Shown piece after piece: positions 1-10,634 of a stretch of DNA of 64,000 nt. Location of the stretch: NCBI GenBank assembly GCA_039566865.1, contig CM076957.1:5775896-5839895 (forward strand), given 5' to 3'. Made by a program: the position numbers and the translations under genes. Under the pieces are notes generated by a model. That model had not been told where the DNA came from and searched no databases. It saw nothing but the letters and a program-made list of their open reading frames with translations. The DNA is from Aurelia coerulea. Its lineage: Eukaryota > Cnidaria > Scyphozoa > Semaeostomeae > Ulmaridae. Numbering within the stretch: position 1 is the first letter of the stretch; every line of letters starts with the position of its first letter.

Positions 1-6
1 CAACAG

Positions 7-566
7 CTTTTTGTTATTTCTTTGATCTGGACAACTTCCCAGAAAGGAAAATCATAGTCAATGAAGTAGTACGAAAATTGAAGCAGTTGCTCAAATGGTT
101 CGAGGGTCAGAAGCGGATAAAATTCTTTTGCACTTCATTATTGATTGCATATGATGGAAATCATGAAACCAAGAGGACACTAGAAACTTCGAAAACTGAA
201 GTGAAAGAGACTTTTGAAAAGATGTCACTTGAAAATAACTTTGAAAGAATGGTTTGCAAAACACTGGAAAAGAAAAACATCTATCAAATAGATAACACTA
301 CTTTGGTTGGGAAGAATTTCAAACATATGGGTATGAATTATATTGATGAATTCAAAGATTTGAAAAAAGGCGGGAAACTGGAAGATGACGTGTGCGAGTT
401 GACGAATCATGGAGTACTCGATGTAAGCCCTGAAGATGTTATAGTTAGTATGATTGATTTCACGCATACGTTTTTCGACCTGGAAGGTATGAAGGATTGT
501 GTTGATGAAAATTATATGTTTGGATTACGGACATTAATCAGCGAGTTGGAACAATGCTTAAGCTGA
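7..566 (+). CDS. Inositol hexakisphosphate kinase-like protein, C-terminal exon (5' partial)
   Basis: This is the last coding exon of an inositol polyphosphate kinase family (IPMK/IP6K) gene; such enzymes phosphorylate inositol phosphates, IP6K making the pyrophosphate IP7. The frame is open from the window edge to a TGA at 564-566. The first six bases end in CAG and look like a splice acceptor. About 185 residues are visible. CTSLLIAYDG matches the family SSLL motif, and VSMIDFTHTFF matches the metal-binding IDF motif near the C-terminus; IP6Ks carry a very similar RMIDFAHT. The catalytic PxxxDxKxG motif would lie in an upstream exon outside the window. No ATG is expected here because the exon is internal to the protein. 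IP6K is preferred to IPMK from the SLLxxYDG and DFTHT context; the family is secure, the subfamily less so. Confidence 0.85.
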
Positions 567-778
567 TGAGGTATAAGTCAAGGTGCACTTTTTCAATGGG
601 AAGATATCGCACGAGCAAGCAAACAAGAGCCGATTTTTGTGACTAAAAAAACAAAGCCCGTACAACCCGAACATTACTGAAAACTTTGAAAAAATTACAA
701 GATTTGAATAGATATACTGCACACAACCTGAAAGCACTATCTATTGTCTTTCCAATGATATGCAATTTGGATACATAA
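567..778 (+). other. Probable 3' UTR and downstream flank of the kinase gene
   Basis: AT-rich sequence after the kinase stop codon. I see no coding potential and no clear canonical AATAAA. It ends where a TTAA-flanked repeat begins at 779. Confidence 0.4.
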
Positions 779-1043
779 TTAAAGGGGCTCCGTCGTCAAA
801 ATGTAAACAAAATGATGATTTTTTGCAGTTTTTTGAAAGGTGATATCACACAGGATTTTCGTATTTTTTACAAAATGAAAGTTGCTGTTTGGGCATTAAT
901 CCTTGTACTTCACTAAGGAACGAACCAAACATTCATATCTTCTACGATTGTTCGGATATAGGTGGATTTTTAACGGTCACTTTTTGGTGGCTTGGGTGAA
1001 GCCACCAAACAAACTGCAGAGAACAATGGATGAACATGGATAA
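779..1043. mobile_element. TTAA-flanked MITE, truncated copy
   Basis: Begins TTAA then AGGGGCTCCGTCGTC. The reverse complement of the whole stretch recurs at about 32,700-32,968, where both ends are present. Homology stops at 1043, exactly where a perfect inverted repeat starts. TTAA target duplications are typical of piggyBac-like elements, but the termini do not show a classic CCC start, so the superfamily is uncertain. Confidence 0.75.
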
Positions 1044-1331
1044 TTTAAAAATTAAACGAGACTTACCCAGTAAGTTGAAGTTTGATTGCAATTCTTCTCT
1101 ATCATCAGCAGGAACGGAGGAATCACATGAGAAGCGGGCGCATGCGCTACAAGTCATTCTTAAACGTGAGGAATTTCAGGATAAGTAAAAAGCTGAAAAT
1201 GGAGGAACGAAGGAATCACTGGGTTAGGCCCTCAAAAAGGGAGGGCATGTGATTCCTCCGTTCCTGCTGATGATAGAGAAGAATTGCAATCAAACTTCAA
1301 CTTACTGGGTAAGTCTCGTTTAATTTTTAAA
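1044..1331. repeat. Perfect foldback, 85-bp arms
   Basis: Bases 1044-1128 and 1247-1331 are perfect reverse complements of 85 bp around a 118-bp loop. The loop holds a third partial copy of the GGAGGAAC-GGAATCAC motif near 1200-1220. An 18-bp echo of the arm (ATTCTTCTCTATAATCAG) follows at 1331. Perfect arm identity suggests a young foldback element or recent gene conversion. Confidence 0.85.
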
Positions 1332-1511
1332 TTCTTCTCTATAATCAGCTACGTCACTACCGAATCCCATGAGACTTCAAAGCCCTGTAATTCCGAACCC
1401 AAATATCAAGTAAATGGGCAAATAAAAACAGAATTTTCAGTTTCAACAACAAGTTGATAAAAAGGTATATTGATAATAGGTGTCTAAAATAATGTTCTAT
1501 ATTACTCAAAC

Positions 1512-2672
1512 TGATTGTCCAAAGTTTTCCGAGATAAAAAGGTTATCAGAGAATCTGGCAAAGTAGTTGCATTTGAGCAACATTTTCTAATGACCATGGA
1601 GCAACTGGTAGAGTTGAAATTTCACTCAAAGAGAGGGCAGATGCTTAGCGACTGTAATCGAGGAAGATCTGCAGCTTTGCACTGTAAAAACATTTGTATC
1701 TATGCCAGCTGGCATGGTCGATTTCAACCACCGAGATCTTGTACTCGTGATACAGGGTTGTGTGGCTTTACATAGTTTGATATGTGAACCTGTAAAGATA
1801 CCTGTTCGCTTGATGTATTCGGTCAGATGTGAAACGATACACAGGTTTGGTTCAGTAGGAAACGCTTTTCAATTCCAAAGGCTGAATGTGTTTCCCAGGT
1901 TAGATGTTTTTTATCGGTTGCAAAATTGTGATGCGAAACAAGTCTGGGAGACTTTGGATCCCGGAGAGCTCGATGCTGTGGATTGTTTGACAACGTTGAC
2001 CAGTTAATAAAACAAAAGCGTAGTTGTCCTGTGTGTTAAGTCCTTGAGACTTAGTTGGGAAGTTGGGTTAAGATGTTTCAGGTATTCTAAAAGTTTTGCA
2101 ACATCCCATATAGCGGTGTATTTCGGCAGATCGGGCCTTATCTCAAATACGCCCGTGAGAAACGTACGAATAGTAGGATGTTCACCCATCGTTAAACCAT
2201 TTGACAAAGTAATTACAGACGAAAGTGCTGATCTCGCTGTATTTATGGCACTGTAGCCAAGACCACTGTCAAATAAACTTGTTAAAAAATCAATAGATTG
2301 CTCAAGTGTAGGGTTGAAGACCTGCACTGAATTTTGAGCACAATATGTTTGCAAACGATCAACGCAAGATTTATATTGTTTTCGGGTTCCAGGCCGCCAT
2401 GATGAAAGCAAAATATGCTCGGCGGAGCTGGACGAATATGAGGTCCCTATTTTTTGGTTGATAAGAGATAAACCATGAGCTGAAGGTTGTGGCAGACCTC
2501 TGAAGAGCTCGATGGCAGGTGAAGCAATCGACGACTTGGCTTCAGTGAAATTGGTTTGGATCGCATAAGTTTTTGTTGCTGTGGGGTACCATGGTTGTGT
2601 AGGCCAATTTAGCGGCACACAAATTCCCACTGCTTGCTCTAATTGAATCTTTTCGAGCATACTGGTTATCAT
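1512..2672 (-). pseudogene. DIRS tyrosine recombinase (inactivated)
   Basis: The N-terminal core-binding half is open at 2672-2004: SSWRPGTRKQYKSCVDRLQ, then DSGLGYSAINTARSALSSV. The catalytic half continues to about 1512 with stops and frame changes. LTGQRCQTIH carries the first catalytic Arg region; a later block reads YVKPHNPVSR, then RWLKSTMPAGIDT. The expected HS.R box reads QSCRSSS, and the nucleophile block reads NYFARFSDN, so the usual FAKFY tyrosine appears replaced by serine. Loss of the His and Tyr, plus several stops, makes this a dead recombinase. The product would have catalysed integration of the circular DIRS intermediate. Confidence 0.82.
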
Positions 2673-2720
2673 ATTGAAAGGCGGAAAGGCATCACATTGG
2701 TAACTCGACCAGTCAAGGGT

Positions 2721-3736
2721 CTAAGCATATATAGCCCATGCATCTATGGCAAAAGCCTCTGGCTCTGGTTTGACCGAGACAAATTTGTCAAATTGTTTAT
2801 TGAGCCTTGATGCAAATAGGTCAATCGATGGTGTAAAATCGATATCAGTCAGACACGATTGCAAAATTTTAGAATTTAATTGCCATTCTGCAGGCGTATT
2901 AGCAGAGCGTCTTGACTCGCTATCTGCTTCAAATTTTATTTGCCAGGGATATGTGCAATTGGTAGCCATATGTTACGTTCAAGGCACCAAAGCCAAATTT
3001 GTTTGCATAAATTGTTACATGCAATTGAACGGCGATACCCATGTGAGATAGGACAAGTACTGATGTTGTACTGTCTGACAAATGTTTCATATGTATATCT
3101 GTAAGGTCATTTGCATACATTTTCAATACTAGGAAAATAGCATACAATTCCAACTAATTTATGTGATTTTGTTGCTCGTCAAATGACCATTGCCCTCCGG
3201 TGGAGGTATTTTTGCAAGAAGCTCCCCAACCTAGGAGAGATGCATCGGTTTCTATTTCCATAGATGCATGATTTCGTGTCGATGGCTTAAAAGCCTTGGG
3301 CTAGTTCTCAGTCCCCATTTGATTTATGTTTTAGCATCAAACGACAAATTCATTTCTTTGTCAAAATTGCCTTTATCTCGTTAAAGCGCCATTGTTTTAT
3401 CATGGTCGATATGCCGGTAGAAAAGTGGCCCAAACAATGCCCCTGGAAAAAAGGAACTTTTTTCCCTTAAAACTTGCGCAACATTCCTGATAGAAAGTGT
3501 TTTGCGTTGAAGTATGGCAGAACAAAGAGCTACTGTGCTATCTTTTTTGTCCTGTGTAGGGCTTACAACCATATCCTTAGAATTGAGAATAAAACCAAGC
3601 ATTGTTATTTCCTGACTTTGAATAAAAGCTTACTAGGTAAACAGCTAAATTGCCTTTATTACGGTTGCTAGGCATTCATCAAAAGTGTCGCCTTACAAAT
3701 ATATGTCGTAAAGGTACGCAATTGCGATGTGCCCTT
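2721..3736 (-). pseudogene. DIRS reverse transcriptase C-terminal part and RNase H (decayed)
   Basis: Minus-strand fragments resemble DIRS pol. Near 3,700 the reading HIAIAYLYDIY corresponds to the RT active-site block normally read as YLDD, so one Asp is altered. At 3602-3381 LGFILNSKDMVVSPTQDKK and GALFGPLFYRHIDHDK match the RT thumb/connection region. At 2969-2721 ANTPAEWQLN and IDLFASRLNKQFDKFVS match the DIRS RNase H region. Stops separate the pieces. The N-terminal RT half lies on the far side of the inserted element at 3744-5736. Confidence 0.8.
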
Positions 3737-3743
3737 CTTTGTG

Positions 3744-5736
3744 TATGACGCGGTATTGGGTTCAAAAATGGTTGATCGTGATTTCAGGTGTCCGTGGTGT
3801 CACATACAAGTCGTAATTATTAGTTCTTGTGATGGTGAGTTATACAGGTTATGCTAACACCGTTGATTGGCCGTAATTATTGCATGTCATGGTGACTCCC
3901 AGAGATCATTGTCGGTAGTTGATGTGCCAGTAACTAACACGAGTCATGGTAATCCTTGTTGATCGTAATTAGTACTTTTGTCTTGTTGGGGTAACTTCAG
4001 CCTGTCATGGTAGCGTAACCTTGTCGGGGTAACTTCAAATCATGGTTGTAACTTCAGCTGGTCGTGGTAACTTCAGCTGGTCGTGGCAACTTCAGCTGGT
4101 CGTGGTAACATGCGCTGTTGGAATGCGCAGATAAAATAAAAGACAAGAGCCGATTAAATAAAGCATTTTTTATGGACGCAGGCACGTAGGAAGCGAGAGG
4201 GGGGGGGAGGGGGGTGGCTCAATAGTTTAGAAACGATGGTGCTAGGCCACAACATGCATAAACTAAATATATAGCTATCTCTATGGTTCACAAACAAAGC
4301 CCCATTCTGTCTTGGATGTACTGCACGTATTTGTTTGTTTGTAAGAAAATGCACATAAGAAACTAAACTCTCAGATTTTAACTCCAGTACTGGGAAAATA
4401 GATCCTTGATAAAGTAACTACTTGTCATTTTTTTACTTTATTTTCACTTGTTTCCTTTATCATATTACTCGCGAAGTGCTTGCAGAGACGTAGGAACCGG
4501 GGGTCACTGGGGGCACGTGCACCCCTAAAATTTTGCAATAAACAAAGAAGTAGCCTTTTTATTTCCAGGAAGTGCCTTTGAAGTCTTCCTACATCCGCCC
4601 TGAGTGCTTGAGTAATGTTTAAACATCGGAAAGGCTTCAAAACACTTCGTTTTGAAATGTGAAATGTTCAAGAGGGAACATGAAGTAAACGCGAAGACTG
4701 TTATGACTGTTAACTCGTAAGAAACTCCGAATATACTCAAATCTGATAAATTTAAAAACTTTCAGTGCTTGCCTATATTCTTAGCTTCTTATAAAGAATA
4801 TGTGTACAAGAAATTGGCGGAACAAAACAATTTGCAAAACAATTTGTAGACATTGATAATGCCGTACAAGAAATACTTTGAAATATTGCAAAGGCGCATT
4901 GAGGGATTTTAGAGTTGGGCCTACATGGGGCAAAGGAAGGAAGATTTGAAGGTTGGGCCTAGATCGTAGTACTTGACATTATTTAACATTTTCAACTTTT
5001 ACAAGTACGAATTCTATGAATTCACCATCTAAAAAATTCACAGAAATTTTAAAACTCTTTGTAAAAAGTGTACTGTCAATTCATAACTAACGTTTAGAGT
5101 TAAAATAAATGATAAAATTTTGCCACATGTGGTAGGTCTGCATGAAATTGTTGATTGGGGCTTTGTTTGTGAACCATAGAGATAGCTATATATTTAGTTT
5201 ATGCACTATTTAGCCACCCTCCCCCCCTCGCTTCCTACGGGCCTGCGTCCAGAAAAATGCTCTATTTTATCTGCTCTTGTCTTTTATTTTATCTGCGCAT
5301 TCCAACCGCGCATGTTACCACGACCAGCTGAAGTTGCCATGACCAGTTGAAGCTACCACGACCAGCTGAAGTTACCACGACCAGCTGAAGTTGCCACGAC
5401 CAGCTGAAGTTACCACGACCAGCTGAAGTTACAACCATGATTTGAAGTTACCCCGACAAGGTTACGCTACCATGACAGGCTGAAGTTACCCCAACAAGAC
5501 AAAAGTACTAATTACGATCAACAAGGATTACCATGACTCGTGTTAGTTACTGGCACATCAACTACCGACAATGATCTCTGGGAGTCACCATGACATGCAA
5601 TAATTACGGCCAATTAACGGTGTTAGCATAACCTGTATAACTCACCATCACAAGAACTAATAATTACGACTTGTATGTGACACCACGGACACCTGAAATC
5701 ACGATCAACCATTTTTGAACCCAATACCGCGTCATA
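3744..5736. mobile_element. Non-autonomous long-TIR (foldback-like) transposon inserted in the DIRS RT
   Basis: The element starts TATGACGCGG and ends CCGCGTCATA, flanked on both sides by CTTTGTG (3737-3743 and 5737-5743). Removing it and one CTTTGTG restores the continuous DIRS reading TLHKEGHIAIAYL, which confirms the insertion and its boundaries. The arms are long (about 3744-4335 and 5140-5736). Each contains a subterminal 19-bp tandem unit (ACCACGACCAGCTGAAGTT): about three to four copies near 4040-4110 and six near 5318-5432. No transposase was seen in the centre. The 7-bp duplication could be read as 5 bp if a shared G is given to the TIR. The superfamily is not assigned. Confidence 0.88.
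4475..4560. repeat. Fragment of a G-rich repeat inside the long-TIR element
   Basis: GAGACGTAGGAACCGGGGG and the following block resemble, in reverse complement, the palindromic repeat at 51,227-51,394. It is therefore nested in, or was captured by, the transposon. Confidence 0.55.
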
Positions 5737-5743
5737 CTTTGTG

Positions 5744-6580
5744 AAGGGTAGACAAAGCCGGTTTCAGAATTTTAGTGAAAGTGCGTGGACAGAGGAAAGC
5801 CCATTTGGTAATGTCGTATATTGCAGTAATTGATCATTGAATTCAAGCCTGAGAAATTTTCTATCTTCAGGAGCAATATCGACACTATAATAGGCATGTT
5901 GAATCTAATGATGCCATAAAACAATTGGGCGTAATCAAGTTAATGATCGTATTCAATATGTCCATTTTGAAATGGCTATAAGTCACGCACTGGTTAAAAT
6001 ATTTGAGGTTCATTATCATCCGGTGCGCTCCGTCCGGTTTGGACGTAAAATAGGCGGAATTATCTGTCCAGCTGCTGCCGACGCTGGTTCCAGAACCGCT
6101 TTTGATAATAAGGTATCCATCTGTTTTTGAAGGATAACAAAAATCAGCCTGACTAAAGTTTGATTTTTCACGAGCAGGTTGCTCAGGAAGAAAATCACAT
6201 TCAATCTTTACGCCAGAGACATTTGAAATAACATCTGGGTCCGTTGTAAGTGACTTCCACTCCGGTAGAAAATTTGATACTCTACCAGCTCTAAAATTTT
6301 CACATTCATGTAAAATTAAGGATACTAGGGAAGGTAAATAGTCAATAAATTCACTTACATTAAACTGTTCCAAATCGATCAAAATGTTTTCCCTCGTTGA
6401 GGGAGGTTGGCTGCAGTTTGGAAGCGGTTGTTTCTGTGGTACGGTTGCTTCTTCGGAATTGATTCCGGTTGCCCTGCTATAAGAAATTACGCCTTGCATT
6501 GTTATGCTAGGTGGGGTGTTGGTTTTGAGGTTGCTGTTTGAAGCGATTTTTGAAATTACCCTCGAAAACCTTCGCAACAT
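5744..6580 (-). pseudogene. DIRS reverse transcriptase N-terminal half (decayed)
   Basis: The open frame at 6580-5885 reads FLPEWKSLTTDPDVISNVSG, then SKPDGAHRMIMNLKYFNQ, SHFKMDIL and CFMASLD. This is the fingers/palm order of DIRS RT, with the first catalytic Asp in ASLD. After 5885 the frame shifts and continues as TLPNGL, FTKILKPAL and TLHKE up to the insertion at 5736. The RT is broken by a frameshift as well as by the transposon. Confidence 0.82.
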
Positions 6581-6613
6581 TGTTGGATTCTTCAGCGTCT
6601 TTGAGCTGCTAAT

Positions 6614-7185
6614 TCAAATCATCACCGAAAAGGTACGGACAGTGATGGAGGAGCAAAATGCTTGATAGTCCGGTTTTAGCAGGGGCTTCATAGTGCTTCG
6701 TCGAAGCGACGAAATAGTTCCGCTCAGGTGACTCAAGAGTGCAAATGCATTCACTGATTGCGAGACATGTTTGTTAAATTCCTCGCGATTTTGGGAGGAA
6801 GAAACCTGTGCAAGAAGAAAGGCTGTAGTTTGCGACATAATGAAGGCAACTTTTCGCAAAACTTGTTGCATGTTAGCCAGCCTAAGATCCTCCTGCTTCT
6901 TATTATATTTAAGATGTTCCCACGCACCTGTATTGACCTTGATAGGATGCAGGGCAGTACAGTTAGCTGGCCTTTTATATTTGTCTAAAATAATTTTGAA
7001 TTTTCCAGAAGTGAAGGTCTTTCCCCAGCGCTTGTTAATTACTTCGGCTAATATGTCATTAACATTAGTGCCGAGGCCGTCAGAGGTTTCAATTGCTTTG
7101 GCCAAGTTATCAAGAAATTCAACTCCGATTGGGTCTGAAGTAGTTGGTAGCCCAGTCTGTTCATTGCTTATATTTGTCTAAAATA
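6614..7185 (-). pseudogene. DIRS ORF1 (gag-like)
   Basis: The frame reads TGLPTTSDPIGVEFLDNLAK, then INKRWGKTFTSGKFKIILDK, YKRPANCTALHPIKVN and AWEHLKYNKKQEDLRL. This is the conserved ORF1 of DIRS elements in invertebrates, ending after a Ser/Leu-rich tail at about 6614. It is open for roughly 190 codons and lies just upstream of the RT fragment, as expected. The true start was not identified. Confidence 0.72.
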
Positions 7186-7358
7186 ATCCTGTGCTAGATT
7201 TAAGCAAAAGATCATGGCCATCACCAACAAGTGAATCAGTATCATCATATCAACAGCATGAATACTGACAGACTGAGGCCCTCATCAACATTATTTCTGG
7301 TGGCTCAAATTCATCAGGGTCTGATAACTGTCACTTTATATTATTCGGGTTTAGTCCG
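7186..7358. other. Spacer between DIRS remnant and minisatellite
   Basis: No gene seen. The sequence leads directly into the first 69-bp repeat unit. Confidence 0.4.
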
Positions 7359-7925
7359 ATGGACGATGAGGCAGCAAGCCCGGTGGGCAAATCAGAAAGT
7401 CCGGTGGACAAGGGTTTGAGACGTCCAGTAGACGATGAGGCAGCAAGCCCGGTGGGCAAATTAGAAAGTCCGGTGGACAAAGGGTTGATACGTCCGGCAG
7501 ACGATGAGACAGCAAGCCCGAAGGGCAAATTAGAAAGTCCGGTGGACAAGGGTTTGAGACGTCCAGTAGACGATGAGGCAGCAAGCCCGGTGGGCAAATT
7601 AGAAAGTCCGGTGGACAAAGGGTTGATACGTCCGGTAGACGATGAGGCAGCAAGCCCGAAGGGCAAATTAGAAAGTCCGGTGGACAAAGGGTTGATACGT
7701 CCGGTAGACGATGAGGCAGCAAGCCCGAAGGGCAAATTAGAAAGTCCGGTGGACAAGGGGTTGATACGTCCGGTAGACGATGAGGCAGCACGCCCGATGG
7801 GCAAATTAGAAAGTCCGGTGGACAAAGGGTTGATACGTCCGGTAGACGATGAGGCAGCAGGGCAAATTAGAAAGTCCGGTGGACAAGGGGTGGATACGTC
7901 CGGTGGACGGATACGTTCCTGTGGA
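7359..7925. repeat. 69-bp minisatellite, about 8 copies, open in several frames
   Basis: GACGATGAG recurs at 7362, 7431, 7500, 7569, 7638, 7707, 7776 and 7845, a strict 69-bp period. Because 69 is 3 x 23, every unit keeps frame: one plus-strand frame gives 23-residue repeats around SPVDKGLIRPVDDEAAS, and two minus-strand frames are also open for 146-225 codons. No promoter or homologous domain supports translation; the open frames follow from the period. The last unit is shortened and runs into a TTAA-flanked MITE end. Confidence 0.9.
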
Positions 7926-7998
7926 AACGAATCCCCGACACGTGCGAGTTTACGGATTTGTTTACTGTTTGACGACGGAGCCCCTTTAAAGCTTCTAT
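7926..7998. mobile_element. One end of the TTAA-flanked MITE
   Basis: CGTGCGAGTTTACGGATTTG, then GTTTGACGACGGAGCCCCT and TTAA, matches the reverse complement of the left end of the copy at 32,644. Only one terminus is present, joined to the minisatellite. Confidence 0.7.
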
Positions 7999-8052
7999 CA
8001 GTTATCAATGTTTTAATGAAAATATGCTTTGTGCATGCGATACCATAGAATG

Positions 8053-8240
8053 AAACGACAATATAATAGATTTACGATTGCAGTATCATGAAATGGCGTG
8101 GATGCATAAAATACGGCTTTTCGACCATATAACTTAACTTGATATGACTTGATAACGAAAATATGCTCGAAACATCGTGTTTTATGCATCTCCGCTATTT
8201 TATCCTGCTGAAATCGTACGTTTATTGTATTGTCGATTTA
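8053..8240. repeat. Imperfect palindrome, probable MITE
   Basis: CGACAATATAATAGATTTAC, then GATGCATAAAATACG, on the left pairs with the reverse complement of CGTGTTTTATGCATCTCCG through ATTGTATTGTCG on the right. No ORF. The flanks to 8467 hold nothing recognisable. Confidence 0.65.
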
Positions 8241-8467
8241 TTGTTATTATAGTAAGTATTACCCGTATTTCAGATGCAGCATGCTGCAAGAGCAAAATCA
8301 AATCTCTTTTACCTTTAATAATTGGAAAACAATTTTTGTAGAAATTTCTTGGCCCTTGAAGCACTCAAGTTTTATTCCCTTAGCAGAACAAGAACTCATT
8401 TACTCCCATGAGCTGCATCCTTTAAAGATGATAAGCTTCAACAAGAGGAATTTTAGGTCATCCTTAC

Positions 8468-8992
8468 CAGCATAGGTTTCAAATCTTTAACTGAGCGTAA
8501 AAAGGTGGGTGTAAAATTCAGTGTCCTATTTCTTCTGATTGAATGGCTTGAAAGAAACTTTAGATCCTTATCTATAATTCTACCGTTGGACTTTCCAGAA
8601 ATTTTGAATATTTTTTGAAATTACAGCGTATCTTACATCTCAACTCATTTAAGGATGTGACGTCATCAGATTTCTAAATCATAAATCAGATGAGTGACAG
8701 ACTTTTGCTTGATACAGTATTGTAGGCATTCATAAACTATGGTTTTCTTCGAAATTACTTCATGTTGTGTCAAAGAGTTTAGAAACTACGATGGTTTAAG
8801 TTTATTTGAAAATTTTTCTTGAATTCTTGAATAAGAAGAAAAACGCTCTAATTCTGAAAATATAGAAGATTTCAGAAAAGTCCAACGGTAGAATTATAGA
8901 GAAGAAGCTAAAGTTTCTCCGAAGTCATTCAGTTCAAAGAAACAGGTCATTAAATTTTACACCAGCCTTTTTAAAGATTTGAAACCTATGCT
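8468..8992. mobile_element. hAT-like MITE, complete copy
   Basis: A 525-bp element between 8-bp direct repeats ATCCTTAC (8460-8467 and 8993-9000). The termini are inverted: CAGCATAGGTTTCAAATC on the left and the matching AGCATAGGTTTCAAATC on the right. An 8-bp duplication and a CAG-like terminus fit the hAT superfamily. Other copies lie at 9768-11456 and 29,180-30,745, both opened by later insertions. The near-symmetrical ends hold a conserved CCAACGGTAGAATTAT block. No transposase is encoded. Confidence 0.85.
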
Positions 8993-9039
8993 ATCCTTAC
9001 AAGAACATCAATCAAATGATGAATAGCTCAATTGATGTA

Positions 9040-9635
9040 CAGGGTGTCCCAAAAAAATTGTGCCCCGTTTGTCTGAAGATTGCGACAAAATGGCAAAAGA
9101 TTCTAGCAAAACTTTTGCTTGATGTTGCTCTTCAGATATTCAATTAACGTTTGCAACCACCCCCGTAAAAATCTGTTGAAAAATGATGGAGCTATGGCCT
9201 TCAGAAGACCAAATTTTCCTGGTGACTGAAACCAGCGGTCGGCCATTTTGTCCTACCATTTTGCAGTGATAAGTATCTCCACGTGAGGTAAGAAATATTT
9301 TCTGTGAGGTCAGAAATATTGGAACCCTCCGAGGATTATCGGAATTTTCACGAGAGCTATGACATTGGAGGCTGCTGTTTCATTTTCAATCCATGATGCC
9401 ATTTATCGCTGCAAAATATTAAGACAAAATGGCCGACCGCTGGTTTCAGTGATCAGGCAAATTTGGTCTTCTGAAGGTCATAGCTCCATCATTTTTCAAC
9501 GGATTTTCATGGGGATGGTAGCAAACTTTAATTGAACATGTGAAGAGCACCATCATGCAAAAGTTTGGCGAGAATCTTTTGCCGTTCTGTCACAATCTTC
9601 AGACAAACGGGGCACAATTTTTCTGGGACACCCTG
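9040..9635. mobile_element. TA-flanked palindromic MITE, CAGGGTGTCCCA type
   Basis: Starts CAGGGTGTCCCAAAAAAATT and ends in its reverse complement, with TA on each side (9038-9039, 9636-9637). The halves are imperfect inverted repeats, for example ACCAGCGGTCGGCCATTTTG against its complement near 9430. The TA duplication suggests Tc1/mariner-type mobilisation. One of several families here sharing the (C/A)(C/A)GGGTGNNNC(C/A) end. Confidence 0.8.
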
Positions 9636-9913
9636 TATTAAGACTGCATATCATTGGAAATGGTTGTGCTTTCAAACTGTATGTGTCAAATCAATTCAAA
9701 TGTTAGCATTTTCTGAAGAATCTCGAATAAATATGGGTACGTTTATTAGGACACCCTGTACAGCAGAGCATAGGTTCCAAATCTTTAAAAAGGTTGGCGT
9801 AAAATTCTACGACCTATTTATTTGAATTGCATGGGTTGAAACAAACATTGCCGACATTGTTATATTTCTACGTGGAGATTTCAGAATTCTTCAATATTTT
9901 CGGAATTAGAGGA

Positions 9914-10494
9914 CCGGGTGTCTCAAAATGATGTATTATTGTTTGATTGCTTACATGTCCATAACCAATGAATCGATTTTCAAAACTTCTTTTTATTTGA
10001 TTACCTAAAGACTATATTGTATTTTAAGATGTTGGTTGCGGTTTTACTACGGCGTTTTCATGTCGAAAAGAAGATCGATAAACCTGCTCAAATTCAAGCC
10101 TTAGATGGCACGAGAAAGAAACGGCCTATTTTTCCAATCAACATTTTAGATGTGATACAGAAGGCTGAACTCGTATTCGTATTTCTAAACGCAGTATAAA
10201 CTGAATTCGTTTTCTTTAAACGACATATATTCTCTGAGCGACATATAAGTTCAGCCTTTTGCATCACATCTAAAATGTTGACTGGGAAAGAAGGCCGTCT
10301 CTTTTCATGGCATTTAAGGCTTGAATTTGAACAGGTTTATCCATCTTCTTTTCGACATGAAGAAGTCGGCCTAAACCACAACCAACATCGTCAAATACCT
10401 TTCGGCAATCGGATAAAATAAAGTTTTTGAAAATCGGTTCATTGGTTATGGACATATAAGCAATCAGACGATAATATCATTTTGGGACACCCGG
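9914..10494. mobile_element. TA-type palindromic MITE, CCGGGTGTCTCA type, nested
   Basis: CCGGGTGTCTCAAAATGATG at the left matches the reverse complement of CATTTTGGGACACCCGG at the right. The flank is TA on the right and a diverged GA on the left. The halves pair through ATGTCCATAACCAATGAA. It lies inside the hAT-like MITE at 9768-11456. Confidence 0.75.
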
Positions 10495-10634
10495 TATTGT
10501 TCTTCTTTTTTACGAATTCAAAAAAGATTTGAAAACTACTCGAAACAGTTGTAAGACATAGAATATTTCTCAAGACTACCATAATTTATGAATGTCTGCA
10601 ATATTTTGTCAAGCAAAAGTCGTTCACCTTTCTA

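Larger units (their letters stand above)
1512..7185 (-). mobile_element. DIRS-type tyrosine-recombinase retrotransposon, decayed and interrupted
   Basis: On the minus strand, from 7.18 kb to 1.51 kb, lie in order a gag-like ORF, reverse transcriptase, RNase H and a tyrosine recombinase. This is the hallmark order of DIRS elements, which integrate with a YR rather than a DDE integrase. All parts are broken by stops or frameshifts, and the RT is split by a 2-kb transposon at 3744-5736. I did not identify the terminal repeats or an internal complementary region. Removing the insert leaves about 3.7 kb of coding-derived sequence. No DAM-like methyltransferase domain was seen, although many DIRS1-like elements carry one. 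Confidence 0.85.

Noticed and set aside
7331..8048. Long open frames on both strands, 146-229 codons with 23-residue repeats
   Set aside because: They follow from a 69-bp tandem period that keeps all frames open; no start context, domain or homology.
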